Assembly (NCBI GenBank): GCA_017503805.1
Contig: JAFVSJ010000013.1
Location: 82,855 to 146,854, forward strand
From: Tidjanibacter sp.
GTDB taxonomy: Bacteria; Bacteroidota; Bacteroidia; Bacteroidales; Rikenellaceae
Length of the DNA: 64,000 nucleotides
Direction of reading: 5' to 3'
Part shown: positions 7,852-17,004 of the stretch, piece by piece
Numbering within the stretch: position 1 is the first letter of the stretch
Layout of the letters: every line of letters begins with the position of its first letter
Position numbers and translations under genes: made by a program
Notes under the pieces: generated by a model
Seen by the model: the letters and a program-made list of their open reading frames with translations, nothing else
Database searches by the model: none
Told to the model about the DNA's origin: nothing

Positions 7852-9246
7852 ATGAAGAACAAGTACACCGACCTTATCGAGCAGACCTACGATTGGCCGC
7901 AAGACGAATTTTCTGTAGAGGACAACGAACTCTATTTCCACGACGTGCCTCTGATGGATATCATCAAGCAGTATGGCACACCGCTCAAAATCACCTACCT
8001 CCCGAAGATATCTTCGCAAATCCAGCGAGCTAAGCGCCTCTTCAATGTGGCAATGGCCAAGGTGGATTACAAAGGTAGCTACAACTACTGCTATTGCACC
8101 AAATCGTCGCATTTCTCGTTTGTTCTCGAGGAGGCACTCAAGAACGATATCTACCTCGAAACCTCTTCGGCTTACGACATTCATATCATCAATGCGCTCT
8201 ATGAACAGGGGCTGATTAATAAGGATATGTTTGTGGTTTGCAATGGTTTCAAGCGCTTGCAGTATGTGGAGAATATCGCCTCCCTGGTCAATAATGGCTT
8301 TGAGAACACCATTCCCGTTCTCGACAATAAGGAGGAGCTCGACCAGCTTGAGCAGGTGCTCGAGAAGCCTTGTAAACTCGGCATCCGCATTGCTGCGGAG
8401 GAGGAACCTAAGTTTGATTTCTACACCTCGAGACTCGGCATCCGCTACAACGACATTGTGGAGTTCTATAAGAAACGCATTAAATCGAATAAGAAACTCA
8501 AACTGAAAATGCTCCATTTCTTCATCAATACAGGTATGAAGGATACGGCTTATTATTGGAACGAGCTCAACAAGTGTATTCAGGTGTACTGCGAACTGAA
8601 GAAGATATGTCCCGACCTCGATAGCCTCAATATCGGTGGCGGATTCCCCATTAAGAACTCACTTAACTTCGACTACGACTACGAATATATGGCCGAAGAG
8701 ATTGTTGCGCAGATTAAGAGTAACTGCAATCTGAACGGAGTAGAAGAGCCAAATATCTTCACCGAGTTCGGTTCATTTACCGTAGGTGAGAGTGGGGCAA
8801 CACTCTTCTCGGTACTCAATCAGAAGCAGCAGAACGATAGGGAGCGTTGGTATATGATTGATAGCTCGTTTATGACAACCCTGCCCGATATTTGGGGAAT
8901 CGATCAACGCTATCCGTTGCTTGCCATTAACCATTGGGATAAGGAGTATCAGCGCGTATTCCTCGGGGGTCTTACTTGCGATAGTGAGGACTTCTATAGT
9001 GGTGAGTCTCACTCCAATGCGGTGTTCTTGCCCAAACTCGATAGTGAGGAGCCTCTCTACGTTGGTTTCTTCCATACGGGAGCCTATCAGGAATCTGTGG
9101 GTGGTTTTGGCGGTATCCAACACTGCCTTACCCCTGCCCCCAAACATATCCTCATAGATATAGACAAGGAGACGGGTGAGTACTATACCCGACTCTTTGC
9201 CAAGGAGCAGAGCTACCGCTCAATGATGCGAATACTTGGCTATTAA
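7852..9246 (+). CDS. Arginine decarboxylase-like PLP enzyme
   Basis: A fold-III (alanine-racemase-like) PLP-dependent decarboxylase of the Orn/DAP/Arg group. It closely resembles the roughly 465-residue enzymes annotated as arginine decarboxylase in Flavobacteriia. The product would be agmatine for polyamine synthesis. Visible features are the PLP-lysine region YCYCTKSSHFSFVLEEAL, the HFFINTGMKD segment, the glycine-rich phosphate-binding LNIGGGFPIKN, and the C-terminal GAYQESVGGFGGIQHC loop. The open frame begins at 7753, but the ATG at 7852 (464 residues) starts at the conserved MKNKYTDLIEQTYDWP. No agmatinase or agmatine deiminase gene is adjacent. Substrate choice (Arg, or another basic amino acid) is inferred. 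Confidence 0.88.
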   Translation: MKNKYTDLIEQTYDWPQDEFSVEDNELYFHDVPLMDIIKQYGTPLKITYLPKISSQIQRAKRLFNVAMAKVDYKGSYNYCYCTKSSHFSFVLEEALKNDIYLETSSAYDIHIINALYEQGLINKDMFVVCNGFKRLQYVENIASLVNNGFENTIPVLDNKEELDQLEQVLEKPCKLGIRIAAEEEPKFDFYTSRLGIRYNDIVEFYKKRIKSNKKLKLKMLHFFINTGMKDTAYYWNELNKCIQVYCELKKICPDLDSLNIGGGFPIKNSLNFDYDYEYMAEEIVAQIKSNCNLNGVEEPNIFTEFGSFTVGESGATLFSVLNQKQQNDRERWYMIDSSFMTTLPDIWGIDQRYPLLAINHWDKEYQRVFLGGLTCDSEDFYSGESHSNAVFLPKLDSEEPLYVGFFHTGAYQESVGGFGGIQHCLTPAPKHILIDIDKETGEYYTRLFAKEQSYRSMMRILGY

Positions 9247-9270
9247 TATAGTTCACTCAACGACAAAGAA

Positions 9271-9300
9271 GCCCCCTCCCAAACAGGAGGGGGCTGCTTT
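9271..9300. terminator. Terminator between decarboxylase and MBL-fold genes
   Basis: GCCCCCTCC (9271-9279) pairs with GGAGGGGGC (9286-9294), followed by TGCTTT. It lies between convergent genes and may serve both. Confidence 0.82.
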
Positions 9301-9319
9301 ATGATGTGCGTAGCAAGTT

Positions 9320-9997
9320 CTACTCCATCGGAGCTATGAACACCTCCACACCCGTTTCGGCGAGTCGCTCGGGGAAAGTGGCTATCTCCTCGGCGGGTGT
9401 GCCTATGGTATGGAATGGGTAGAATACCTTTGGCAGAATGCGACGAACAGCTTTCTCGGCCATCTCGATGGTCATCGTGTAGGGGAGGTTTACGGGGAGG
9501 AATAGATAATCAATCTCCTCTACGGCAAGCATCTCGAGAGTAAGCTCAGTGTCGCCTGCGACGTAGATTCTTCTACCGGCAATCTCCACGATGTAGCCGT
9601 TGTCGCCGCGTTCGCGTGGATGATACTGAGGACGCTCGATGTTGTAGGCTGGCACAGCCTCTGCTGTAAACCAGCTGTCCACGTAAGTGCGACGGCCCTC
9701 ACCGAGAATCTCTGCTCCTTCAATCTGTTCGCCCACGACGCTGTTTGCGATGATTACGGTGTCGTTCATACGTAACATCTCGATAGCTTTGGGGTCGAAA
9801 TGGTCGTCGTGATGATGCGTTATGAGTATGGCATCGGCCTTTGGTAGTTTTGTGAAGTCGGCTTCGCTGCAGCAGGGGTCGAGATAGATGTGCTTTCCGT
9901 TCCATTCGATGCCGATGGTTGCGTGTCCGAAGAGGGCGAAGATGATGTCGCCACGGTTGTCGCCTGCTCTGCGGTCTTGTGTGAAGTCGGTTTTCAT
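9320..9997 (-). CDS. Metallo-beta-lactamase-fold metal-dependent hydrolase
   Basis: A 225-residue cytoplasmic hydrolase of the UlaG-like branch of the MBL superfamily. Metal ligands are visible: GHATIGIEWNGKHIYLDP near the N-terminus, the ITHHHDDHFD motif, GDTE in the middle, and a C-terminal FHTIG histidine. The frame opens further upstream, but the ATG at 9997 (MKTDFTQ) gives a normal N-terminus. The substrate is unknown; relatives act on phosphorylated lactones, nucleic acids or are uncharacterised. A strong hairpin separates it from the upstream S9 peptidase gene, so it is probably transcribed on its own. Confidence 0.87.
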   Translation of the reverse strand: MKTDFTQDRRAGDNRGDIIFALFGHATIGIEWNGKHIYLDPCCSEADFTKLPKADAILITHHHDDHFDPKAIEMLRMNDTVIIANSVVGEQIEGAEILGEGRRTYVDSWFTAEAVPAYNIERPQYHPRERGDNGYIVEIAGRRIYVAGDTELTLEMLAVEEIDYLFLPVNLPYTMTIEMAEKAVRRILPKVFYPFHTIGTPAEEIATFPERLAETGVEVFIAPME

Positions 9998-10066
9998 AGG
10001 GCTTATATTATTAATAGGTATATTGTTGCTTTCTCGATGAGATGGCTCCTTGGAGGGAGTGTCTTT

Positions 10067-10100
10067 CACCGCCCTCTCTGCAGCCGCAGAGAGGGCGGTG
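10067..10100 (-). terminator. Hairpin terminator after the S9 peptidase gene
   Basis: A 15-bp perfect stem, CACCGCCCTCTCTGC (10067-10081) with its complement at 10086-10100 and loop AGCC. It lies just downstream of the leftward peptidase gene and before the MBL-fold gene. Confidence 0.8.
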
Positions 10101-10113
10101 GTGTAGAGGTTGA

Positions 10114-12189
10114 TTACTTAAGGTACTTATTGAGCCAGCCAAAGAACTCGCGGTTCCATACAAGCGAGTTCTGCGGCTGGAATACTTGGTGCGCCTCATT
10201 CTCGAAGGCTACAAGACGCGCGGGTACACCCTGCAATTTTGCTGCCGTAAATGCCTCAAGACTCTGGGTGAAGGGGATGCGGAAATCCTGCTCACCGGTG
10301 ATGATGAGGATGGGAGTGTCCCATTTGGCTACGGCTTTGTGGGGCGAGTTGGCATAGCTACGCTGTGCGGTGCGGTTTTTCTTGTCCCAATATGCGCCGC
10401 CGTAATCGTTGTTCACGAACCACATTTCCTCGGTGTGACCATACATACTCTCGAAGTTGAAGATGCCACAATGTGAGATGAGGGCTTTGAATCGACCTTC
10501 GTGGTGACCTGCCAGGTAGTATACCGAGTAGCCTCCATAGCTTGCGCCTACGGCACCCAGACGGTTCTCGTCGCTCCAAGGCTCGGCCGCTACGTCATCA
10601 ATTGCGGCGAGATAGTCGCGGATGTTCTGACCGCTGTAGTCGCCCGAAATCTGGTCGAGCCACTCCTGACCGAAGGAGGGGAGACCGCGACGGTTGGGGG
10701 CTACGACGATGTAACCCTCCGAGGCCATCAGCTGGAAGTTCCAACGGTAGCTCCAGAACTGACTTACGACGCTCTGGGGGCCGCCCTGACAATAGAGCAG
10801 GGTGGGGTACTTCTTGGTGGAGTCAAAATCGGGGGGAAGGATTACCCATACGAGCATCTGCTTACCGTCGGTGGTGGTTACCCAACGTTTCTCGCACTTG
10901 CCCATAGGGATATTGTCGTAGATTTGCTGATTGATGAAGGTGAGCTGTTTGAGTGCACCGTCGGCCTCAACGGAGTAGAGTTCGGGGGCCTTCATAATGG
11001 TGTTCATATGTGCCACGATGGTGTTGCCTGCTTTGGTGAAGGAGTTGATGTCGTGGTCGCCCGAGGTGATAACCTCCACCTTGCCACCATCGAGTCCTAC
11101 GCGGCAAATCTGGTGAGTGGCGGTGATGGGTGCTACGAAGTAGATGCTCTCGTTGCCTTCCCAAACAACGTTTGAGGCGTTGTAGTCGAAGTCGGCGGTG
11201 AGGTCGCGCATTGAGCCATCTTCGGAGTTCCATACGAACAGACGCTCTTTGTCGCTCTCGTTGCCGGCGCGACGCATACTGCGGAAGGCAACCATTTTGT
11301 CGTCGGGGCTCCAAACGGGGTATTTGTCGTAGCCGGGCATCTCACCCCACTCTTTGCAGATGTTGCGGGTGTTGCCTGTGGCTACGTCGTAGATAAAGAT
11401 GTCGGAATCGGTCGATACGGCATATTCTGCACCTGTAAGATGTTTGCAGGTGTAGGCAAGTGCGGTGCCGGCATTGTTCCAAGCAATCTCCTCGCTGTCG
11501 AAATAGGGAGCAAGGGGGGCATCCCAAGGCTCACCCTCCATAATGTCGCGACCACTCTCTACGATGCCATTGTTCAGAGGAGCAACGAAGATGTGGGAGT
11601 AGTTACCCTCATCCCAATAGTCCCAGTGGCGTACCATCAGGTCGTCGTAGATGCGCGATTTAGATTTGTCGGCCTCGGCATAGAGGTCGGAACCTTTGAT
11701 GTCTACGACGTGTACTTTCTTGGTGTAGAACATAATGTTGTCTGTGGGTGCTACACCGTAACTTTCGATGCCCTCAATGTTGGTGAGCTGACGTGCATCG
11801 TTACCGTCGATGCCGATGCTCCACACCTGACCGCCGGTCATATAGTAGAGTCTGTCGCCTTTGGAGTTCCACGCGGGGGAATTGGCTCCCTCGACAAGTT
11901 TCACTACCTCGCCACCTTTGGCGGGCATCAGGTAGATGGATGTGGTTCCCTTGTTGTCGGCCATATTATAGTAGGTGATGGTGAAGGCAACGAGGTTGCC
12001 GTCGGGCGAGATTTTCTGCGAGCCTACTCGTCCCATTTTCCACATTACTTCAGGAGTGAATTTGGCTGCGGAAATCTCCTCGGGAGTGAGGTTGTTGGTG
12101 AAATTCATAACTTCAAGTGTGGCATTTTGCGTGCATCCCACGAGTAGCAGAGCCGCAGCTGCCGATTTTAATAAATTTGCAATTTTCAT
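10114..12189 (-). CDS. S9 family peptidase (prolyl oligopeptidase/DPP-like) lipoprotein
   Basis: A 691-residue serine peptidase with an N-terminal lipoprotein signal (MKIANLLKSAAAALLLVGC), so anchored in the envelope. Residues about 45-420 form a beta-propeller with repeated Trp/Asp-containing blades (for example PVWSPDDKMVAFRSM). The C-terminal alpha/beta-hydrolase domain carries the triad: Ser550 in GASYGGYS, Asp635 in GEQDFRIP and His667 in ENEAHQVF. The family removes dipeptides or cuts short peptides, often after proline; the exact specificity cannot be read from sequence. It may supply peptides for uptake. Confidence 0.95.
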   Translation of the reverse strand: MKIANLLKSAAAALLLVGCTQNATLEVMNFTNNLTPEEISAAKFTPEVMWKMGRVGSQKISPDGNLVAFTITYYNMADNKGTTSIYLMPAKGGEVVKLVEGANSPAWNSKGDRLYYMTGGQVWSIGIDGNDARQLTNIEGIESYGVAPTDNIMFYTKKVHVVDIKGSDLYAEADKSKSRIYDDLMVRHWDYWDEGNYSHIFVAPLNNGIVESGRDIMEGEPWDAPLAPYFDSEEIAWNNAGTALAYTCKHLTGAEYAVSTDSDIFIYDVATGNTRNICKEWGEMPGYDKYPVWSPDDKMVAFRSMRRAGNESDKERLFVWNSEDGSMRDLTADFDYNASNVVWEGNESIYFVAPITATHQICRVGLDGGKVEVITSGDHDINSFTKAGNTIVAHMNTIMKAPELYSVEADGALKQLTFINQQIYDNIPMGKCEKRWVTTTDGKQMLVWVILPPDFDSTKKYPTLLYCQGGPQSVVSQFWSYRWNFQLMASEGYIVVAPNRRGLPSFGQEWLDQISGDYSGQNIRDYLAAIDDVAAEPWSDENRLGAVGASYGGYSVYYLAGHHEGRFKALISHCGIFNFESMYGHTEEMWFVNNDYGGAYWDKKNRTAQRSYANSPHKAVAKWDTPILIITGEQDFRIPFTQSLEAFTAAKLQGVPARLVAFENEAHQVFQPQNSLVWNREFFGWLNKYLK

Positions 12190-12273
12190 ATCAGGTTAGT
12201 AAAATAATTTAATATATTAGGCTATTGTTGTCTATGTTTTGAGTTTGTGGCCTATGGTTAATAATAAAAATAA

Positions 12274-12912
12274 TTATTGTACTTTGTATTCTATAAATTT
12301 TTCAAAAACTAATTTGATTGTCGAATAGCTCTTATCGACCGCTTGCCATAGCCTGCGACCGCGCAACCATTCAACGGCTGTGATTTGCTCTTCTGTTTCG
12401 GGAGAGAGCTCGGGCTCCTCGCCGGGAGCAAACATCAGGTACCACTCAGTCTGCTTGATTTCCCATCGGCCGTAGGCATTGTGGATGTGGCGTGTGGTGC
12501 AGAGATGAGTTACTATCTCTACCTCCGAGAGCCCCGTCTCCTCGAGCACCTCGCGTATGGCGGCCTGCTCATCTGTTTCCCCCTCTTCGATGTGTCCTTT
12601 GGGGAGGTCGGGCCACCCTTTGCGTGTCATCATCAAGACCGAGCCGCTCTCGTTTTCGACCACACCTCCTGCGGCCCTCACAGTGGGTAGCGATGCGCAG
12701 AATCGGGCGAAAAGCGCCTCTGCGTCGGGTGCTACTATGGTTACACCTATGTACCCATCGGCGACCTCGAGCAATTGCTCGGGAGAGGGTGTCACACCCG
12801 GCTCAAGGCGCAATGTGGCCATCTGTCGGCCACCAGAGATGGTGTTGCCAACTGCCACAAAATCAGCCTCTGAGGTGAAAAAGAAAAATTTATTTTCAAA
12901 AAATATTCGCAT
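12274..12912 (-). CDS. NUDIX hydrolase
   Basis: A 212-residue pyrophosphohydrolase. The Nudix box GX5EX7REXXEEXGX is complete at residues 106-128 (GHIEEG, then REVLEETG). About 80 residues precede the catalytic fold and resemble the N-terminal extension of Bacteroidetes NUDIX proteins. The C-terminal half contains the expected beta-strands (WEIKQTEWYLMFA). The substrate could be a nucleoside diphosphate derivative. It starts close to the divergent SRPBCC gene (47-bp gap), so their promoters lie back to back. Confidence 0.93.
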   Translation of the reverse strand: MRIFFENKFFFFTSEADFVAVGNTISGGRQMATLRLEPGVTPSPEQLLEVADGYIGVTIVAPDAEALFARFCASLPTVRAAGGVVENESGSVLMMTRKGWPDLPKGHIEEGETDEQAAIREVLEETGLSEVEIVTHLCTTRHIHNAYGRWEIKQTEWYLMFAPGEEPELSPETEEQITAVEWLRGRRLWQAVDKSYSTIKLVFEKFIEYKVQ

Positions 12913-12959
12913 AACTCTACAAAATAACTAATTTTATGGCATAATTACAAATTTAAGCG

Positions 12960-13358
12960 ATGGAAAAATACGAAAGCAAACAGCAACAGATACGCCGTTC
13001 GGCCGAACAAATATACTCGGCACTCAGCTCATTCGACAACTTTACCCCTATGATTCAGGACAAGGTGGAGGAGTGGCAGGCCAACGACGATGTCTGCTCG
13101 TTTAAGGTGAAAGGTTTTGCAGCCCGACTGCGTATGGTCGAGCGAGAGCCTTTTAAGACCATAAAGATTCAAGGCGATGAGGCCACGCCTCTTGATTTCA
13201 CCTTCTGGCTCCAACTCAAGGAGGTTGCCCCCTACGATACCCGTATGCGCATTGTTGTTCACGCCGAGCTGAATATGATGATGCGTATGATGATAGGCAA
13301 GAAACTGCAGGGTGCCGTCGACCAGATGGCCGAGGCTATAGCTGCCGCACTCAACTAA
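12960..13358 (+). CDS. SRPBCC (START-like) family protein
   Basis: A 132-residue protein with the helix-grip pattern of the Bet v1/START/polyketide-cyclase superfamily. The N-terminal strand (YESKQQQIRRSAEQIYSALSSFDNFTPMI) is typical of Bacteroidetes SRPBCC proteins. Strands such as DDVCSFKVKGFAARLRMV follow, and a long C-terminal amphipathic helix (KKLQGAVDQMAEAIAAAL) closes the fold. It likely binds a hydrophobic ligand, but none can be named. It ends 37 bp before gcvP and may be co-transcribed with it. Confidence 0.88.
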   Translation: MEKYESKQQQIRRSAEQIYSALSSFDNFTPMIQDKVEEWQANDDVCSFKVKGFAARLRMVEREPFKTIKIQGDEATPLDFTFWLQLKEVAPYDTRMRIVVHAELNMMMRMMIGKKLQGAVDQMAEAIAAALN

Positions 13359-13395
13359 AAGAACGTACACAAACCTAAATAATAACCGATAATCT

Positions 13396-16212
13396 ATGTT
13401 AGAACAATTTGTAAATCGCCACATTGGCCCCTCGGAGAAGGACTTTCGAGAGATGCTCGATACCATCGGTGTGAAGAGCGTGGAGGAACTCATCTCGCAG
13501 GTAATGCCCCAGAGCATCCGTCTGCGTAAACCCTTGGCACTCGATGAGCCTATGACCGAGGCACAATATGCTGCCCACATCCGCTCGCTCGCAGAGCGTA
13601 ACCAGACTTTGCGTTCGTTCATCGGTATGGGCTACTATCCCAACTCGATGCCTGCGGCCATCATCCGCAATGTGTTCGAGAATCCCTCGTGGTACACCTC
13701 CTACACCCCCTACCAAGCAGAGATTTCGCAGGGTAGGTTGGAGGCACTGCTCAATTTCCAGACTATGATTGTCTCGCTCACAGCTATGGAGATTGCAAAC
13801 TGCTCGCTCCTCGATGAGGCAACCGCCGCTGCCGAGGCTATGTTGATGATGTATGCACTCCGCAGCCGCGATCAGCAGAAAAATGGCGTCAATGTGCTCT
13901 TTGTGGATAGCAATATCTACCCCCAGACTCTCGACGTGCTGCTTACCCGTAGCGAGCCTTTCGGTATCGAGATTGTGATTGACGACTACGCAACCTATGA
14001 GTTTACCGGCAAGGAGTTTGGTGCAATGGTGCAGTACCCCGCAGCTGCAGGTCAGGTGCGCGACTATGCTGCCTTCACCGAGGCTGCACACGCAGCAGGT
14101 GCCAAAGTGGCAGCCGTTTGCGACCTTATGAGCCTTGTTATGCTCAAAGCTCCCGGTGAGTGGGGTGCAGATGTTGCAGTCGGCTCGTCGCAGAGGTTTG
14201 GTCTGCCTATGGGCTTTGGTGGCCCCAGCGCAGGCTATATGGCCACTCGCGATGCCTACAAACGCAATATGCCCGGCCGCATCATCGGTGTATCGGTAGA
14301 CCGCTTGGGCAATCGCGCTCTGCGTATGGCTCTCCAGACCCGAGAGCAACACATCAAGCGTGAGAAGGCCACCTCGAATATCTGTACAGCCTCGGCTCTT
14401 ATGGCTTCGATGTCGGGCTTCTACGCTGTATACAATGGCCCCGAGGGGTTGGCTCGAATTGCTGCCCATATCCACTCGCGCACGGTTGCCGTAGCCGAGG
14501 CTCTCAAGGCTTTGGGCTATGAGCTCACTTCGGAGGAGTACTTCGATACCCTCGAGGTGGCTGCTGAGGCTGCTGTAGTACAGGATATTGCCCTCTCGCG
14601 TGGCATTAACTTCTTCTATCCTGCCGAGGGTAGGGTGAGGATGAGCTTCGACGAGGTTACCACCGATGAGGAGGTGGCCGAGGTTGTGGCTATCTTCGCA
14701 GAGGCTGCCGGTAAGAAGGCTCCCAAGAGCATCAAGATTGATGAGGAGGCTATGGCTGTTCCAGCCGCACTCCGTAGGGAGAGTGCCATCCTGACCGAGC
14801 CTGTTTTCAACCGCTACCACTCCGAAACCGAACTTATGCGTTATATCAAACGCCTTGAGCACCGCGACATCTCGCTGGCCGACAGTATGATTTCGCTCGG
14901 TTCGTGTACTATGAAACTCAACCCTGCTGTTACTATGATGCCCCTCTCGTTGGCAGGATTTACCAATATGCACCCCTTTGCTCCTACAGCACAGGCCGAG
15001 GGTTACTTGGCTATGATTGCCGATTTGGAGAAGGATTTGGCTGTTATTACAGGCTTTGCAGGTTGCACACTCCAGCCCAACTCGGGTGCTGCAGGTGAGT
15101 ACACCGGCCTGATGATTATCCGCGCCTACCACCAGAGCCGCTCGCAGGGCTATCGTAATATTATCCTTATCCCCGCTTCGGCTCACGGTACCAACCCCGC
15201 TTCGGCTGCTATGGCAGGTATGAAGATTGTTACCGTAGCTTGCGACAGCAAGGGTAATATCGACGTTGAGGATCTCAAGGCCAAAGCTGAGCAGTATGAG
15301 GGCGAGTTGGCAGGTCTTATGGTGACCTACCCCTCGACCCACGGTGTATTTGAGAGCCGCATCAGGGAGATCGTAGACGCAGTTCACGAGCACGGTGGTC
15401 AGGTATATATGGATGGTGCCAATATGAATGCACAGGTTGGCCTCACCAACCCCGGTTTTATCGGTGCCGATGTTTGCCACCTCAATCTCCACAAGACCTT
15501 TGCGATGCCTCACGGCGGTGGCGGTCCCGGTGTGGGCCCCGTATGCGTGGCCGAACACTTGGTTGAGTTCCTGCCTTCGCACTCGGTTGTTACCACGGGT
15601 GGTGCCGACGGTATCACCGCAGTAGCTTCGTCGCCTTGGGGTAGTGCACTGCTCCTGCCTATCACCTACGGCTATGTCAAGATGCTTGGTGCCGAGGGAT
15701 TGCGCAGGGTGACCGAGGCTGCCATTGTCAATGCCAACTATATGTCGTGCCGCTTGGCCGAGAGCTATCGCACCTACTATTCGGGTGAGAGCGGCAGGGT
15801 AGGTCACGAGATGATTCTCGACCTGACCAACTTCCGCAAGGAGTATGGTGTAGAGGTTGGCGATGTGGCTCACCGACTTATGGACTACGGATTCCACGCG
15901 CCTACACTTTCGTTCCCCGTACACGACACCCTTATGGTGGAGCCTACCGAGAGTGAGTCGAAGGAGGAGATGGATAAGTTCTGCGATGCACTCGTGAAGA
16001 TTCTCCACGAGGCTCAGACCTGCCCCCAGATCGTGATTAATGCTCCCTATACTGCAGCCGAGGTTGCAGGTGAGTGGGTACACGAGTTTAGTCGCGAAGA
16101 GGCTGTATTCCCCTTGGAGTGGGTGAGGGTACAGAAGTTCTTCCCCTATGTGACCAAGATTGACAACGGCTATGGTGATCGTAATCTTGTAGCCATCAAC
16201 GATAAACTCTAA
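13396..16212 (+). CDS. gcvP: Glycine dehydrogenase (decarboxylating), P-protein
   Basis: P-protein of the glycine cleavage system: it decarboxylates glycine on PLP and passes aminomethyl to lipoyl-GcvH. At 938 residues it is the fused single-chain form (both P1- and P2-like halves). The N-terminus RHIGPSEKDFREML and the GYYPNSMPAAIIRNVFENPSWYT region are characteristic. The PLP lysine is in HLNLHKTFAMPHGGGGPG (about residue 700), and the substrate segment MFGSCTMKLNP-like SLGSCTMKLNPA is present. GcvT, GcvH and the lipoamide dehydrogenase are not in this window. A strong terminator follows. Confidence 0.97.
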   Translation: MLEQFVNRHIGPSEKDFREMLDTIGVKSVEELISQVMPQSIRLRKPLALDEPMTEAQYAAHIRSLAERNQTLRSFIGMGYYPNSMPAAIIRNVFENPSWYTSYTPYQAEISQGRLEALLNFQTMIVSLTAMEIANCSLLDEATAAAEAMLMMYALRSRDQQKNGVNVLFVDSNIYPQTLDVLLTRSEPFGIEIVIDDYATYEFTGKEFGAMVQYPAAAGQVRDYAAFTEAAHAAGAKVAAVCDLMSLVMLKAPGEWGADVAVGSSQRFGLPMGFGGPSAGYMATRDAYKRNMPGRIIGVSVDRLGNRALRMALQTREQHIKREKATSNICTASALMASMSGFYAVYNGPEGLARIAAHIHSRTVAVAEALKALGYELTSEEYFDTLEVAAEAAVVQDIALSRGINFFYPAEGRVRMSFDEVTTDEEVAEVVAIFAEAAGKKAPKSIKIDEEAMAVPAALRRESAILTEPVFNRYHSETELMRYIKRLEHRDISLADSMISLGSCTMKLNPAVTMMPLSLAGFTNMHPFAPTAQAEGYLAMIADLEKDLAVITGFAGCTLQPNSGAAGEYTGLMIIRAYHQSRSQGYRNIILIPASAHGTNPASAAMAGMKIVTVACDSKGNIDVEDLKAKAEQYEGELAGLMVTYPSTHGVFESRIREIVDAVHEHGGQVYMDGANMNAQVGLTNPGFIGADVCHLNLHKTFAMPHGGGGPGVGPVCVAEHLVEFLPSHSVVTTGGADGITAVASSPWGSALLLPITYGYVKMLGAEGLRRVTEAAIVNANYMSCRLAESYRTYYSGESGRVGHEMILDLTNFRKEYGVEVGDVAHRLMDYGFHAPTLSFPVHDTLMVEPTESESKEEMDKFCDALVKILHEAQTCPQIVINAPYTAAEVAGEWVHEFSREEAVFPLEWVRVQKFFPYVTKIDNGYGDRNLVAINDKL

Positions 16213-16237
16213 TCGGGTCGCCTTGTCCGATGATCTT

Positions 16238-16273
16238 CTACCCCTCTACCCACAGCGGAGGGGTAGTTTTTTT
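16238..16273 (+). terminator. Rho-independent terminator after gcvP
   Basis: CTACCCCTC (16238-16246) pairs with GAGGGGTAG (16258-16266) and is followed by seven T: a classical intrinsic terminator. Confidence 0.92.
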
Positions 16274-16322
16274 GTGCCCACGTGACAGAGTGGAGGTTGT
16301 GGCTGAAAAAGTGGGTGTGTTT

Positions 16323-16353
16323 TTTGCATTTTGATTATTAATAGGTATATTTG
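16323..16353 (+). promoter_or_regulatory. Promoter of the FKBP-like lipoprotein genes
   Basis: TTTG (16323-16326), 19 bp, then TATATTTG (16346-16353). This matches the Bacteroidetes primary sigma consensus, 55 bp before the ATG at 16409. Confidence 0.75.
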
Positions 16354-16408
16354 TCGGTTAATTTAGGCATCGTGTGTGGTGCCGAAAACTAAACTATTGT
16401 GAAGAGTT

Positions 16409-16969
16409 ATGAAGAGTAGGAATATAGTTGCCCTTGTGATTGCTGCTGTGGCGATGCTCCATTCGTGCATCGAGATAGATGAGTTCGCTCCAAAACAGCG
16501 TGCCGCTATCGAGTCCTACCTCAGTGACAGCTACTATCGCATTACAGCCGATAGTGCTTTTGTCTGCTTGCTCGACAATAAGTTTGGTAACGTGGTCGAT
16601 CGAGAACACGAGGGTGCCAAGAAGGGTGATAGGGCTTGCTTCAATGTGGAGGCATATACATTCAATAACTCTCCCGCAACGAAACCCTATTATACCAATA
16701 AACGCTATCTTGCCGAGGCCACATTCAAGGATATGGACTTGAGCTATTGGGACTTCGAACCGTATGTAGTCACCATCGGTAAAGGTGAGATACTAAAACC
16801 ACTCGATGAGGCGTTAGAAGGTAGTCTTGTGGGTGACTCGATAGCTGTGTTCCTCACCTCCTCGATTGCCTATGGCCACGTCGCTATGGGCGCAGTGCCA
16901 AAGGACACGGCAGTGATGATTATCCTCACTGTGGAGAGTGAAGAAGAGGCGACGAGTGTGGCCGAATAG
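16409..16969 (+). CDS. FKBP-like lipoprotein
   Basis: A 186-residue exported lipoprotein (signal MKSRNIVALVIAAVAMLHSC, lipidated Cys20). The C-terminal half has an FKBP-type fold: FEPYVVTIGKGEILKPLDEALEGSLVGDSIAVFLTSSIAYG, then VPKDTAVMIILTVES. It keeps the AYG of the 80s loop and the final beta-strand, but most active-site aromatic residues are not obvious, so isomerase activity is doubtful. It is followed after 35 bp by a second, larger FKBP-like lipoprotein, and both probably come from the promoter at 16323. A periplasmic or surface folding role is inferred. Confidence 0.85.
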   Translation: MKSRNIVALVIAAVAMLHSCIEIDEFAPKQRAAIESYLSDSYYRITADSAFVCLLDNKFGNVVDREHEGAKKGDRACFNVEAYTFNNSPATKPYYTNKRYLAEATFKDMDLSYWDFEPYVVTIGKGEILKPLDEALEGSLVGDSIAVFLTSSIAYGHVAMGAVPKDTAVMIILTVESEEEATSVAE

Positions 16970-17004
16970 AGAGTATTAACGAAGATTTATTATTAAACCG
17001 AGAT

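Noticed and set aside
13399-16083. An 894-codon antisense frame over gcvP
   Set aside because: Same codon-bias artefact; GcvP motifs are complete on the + strand.
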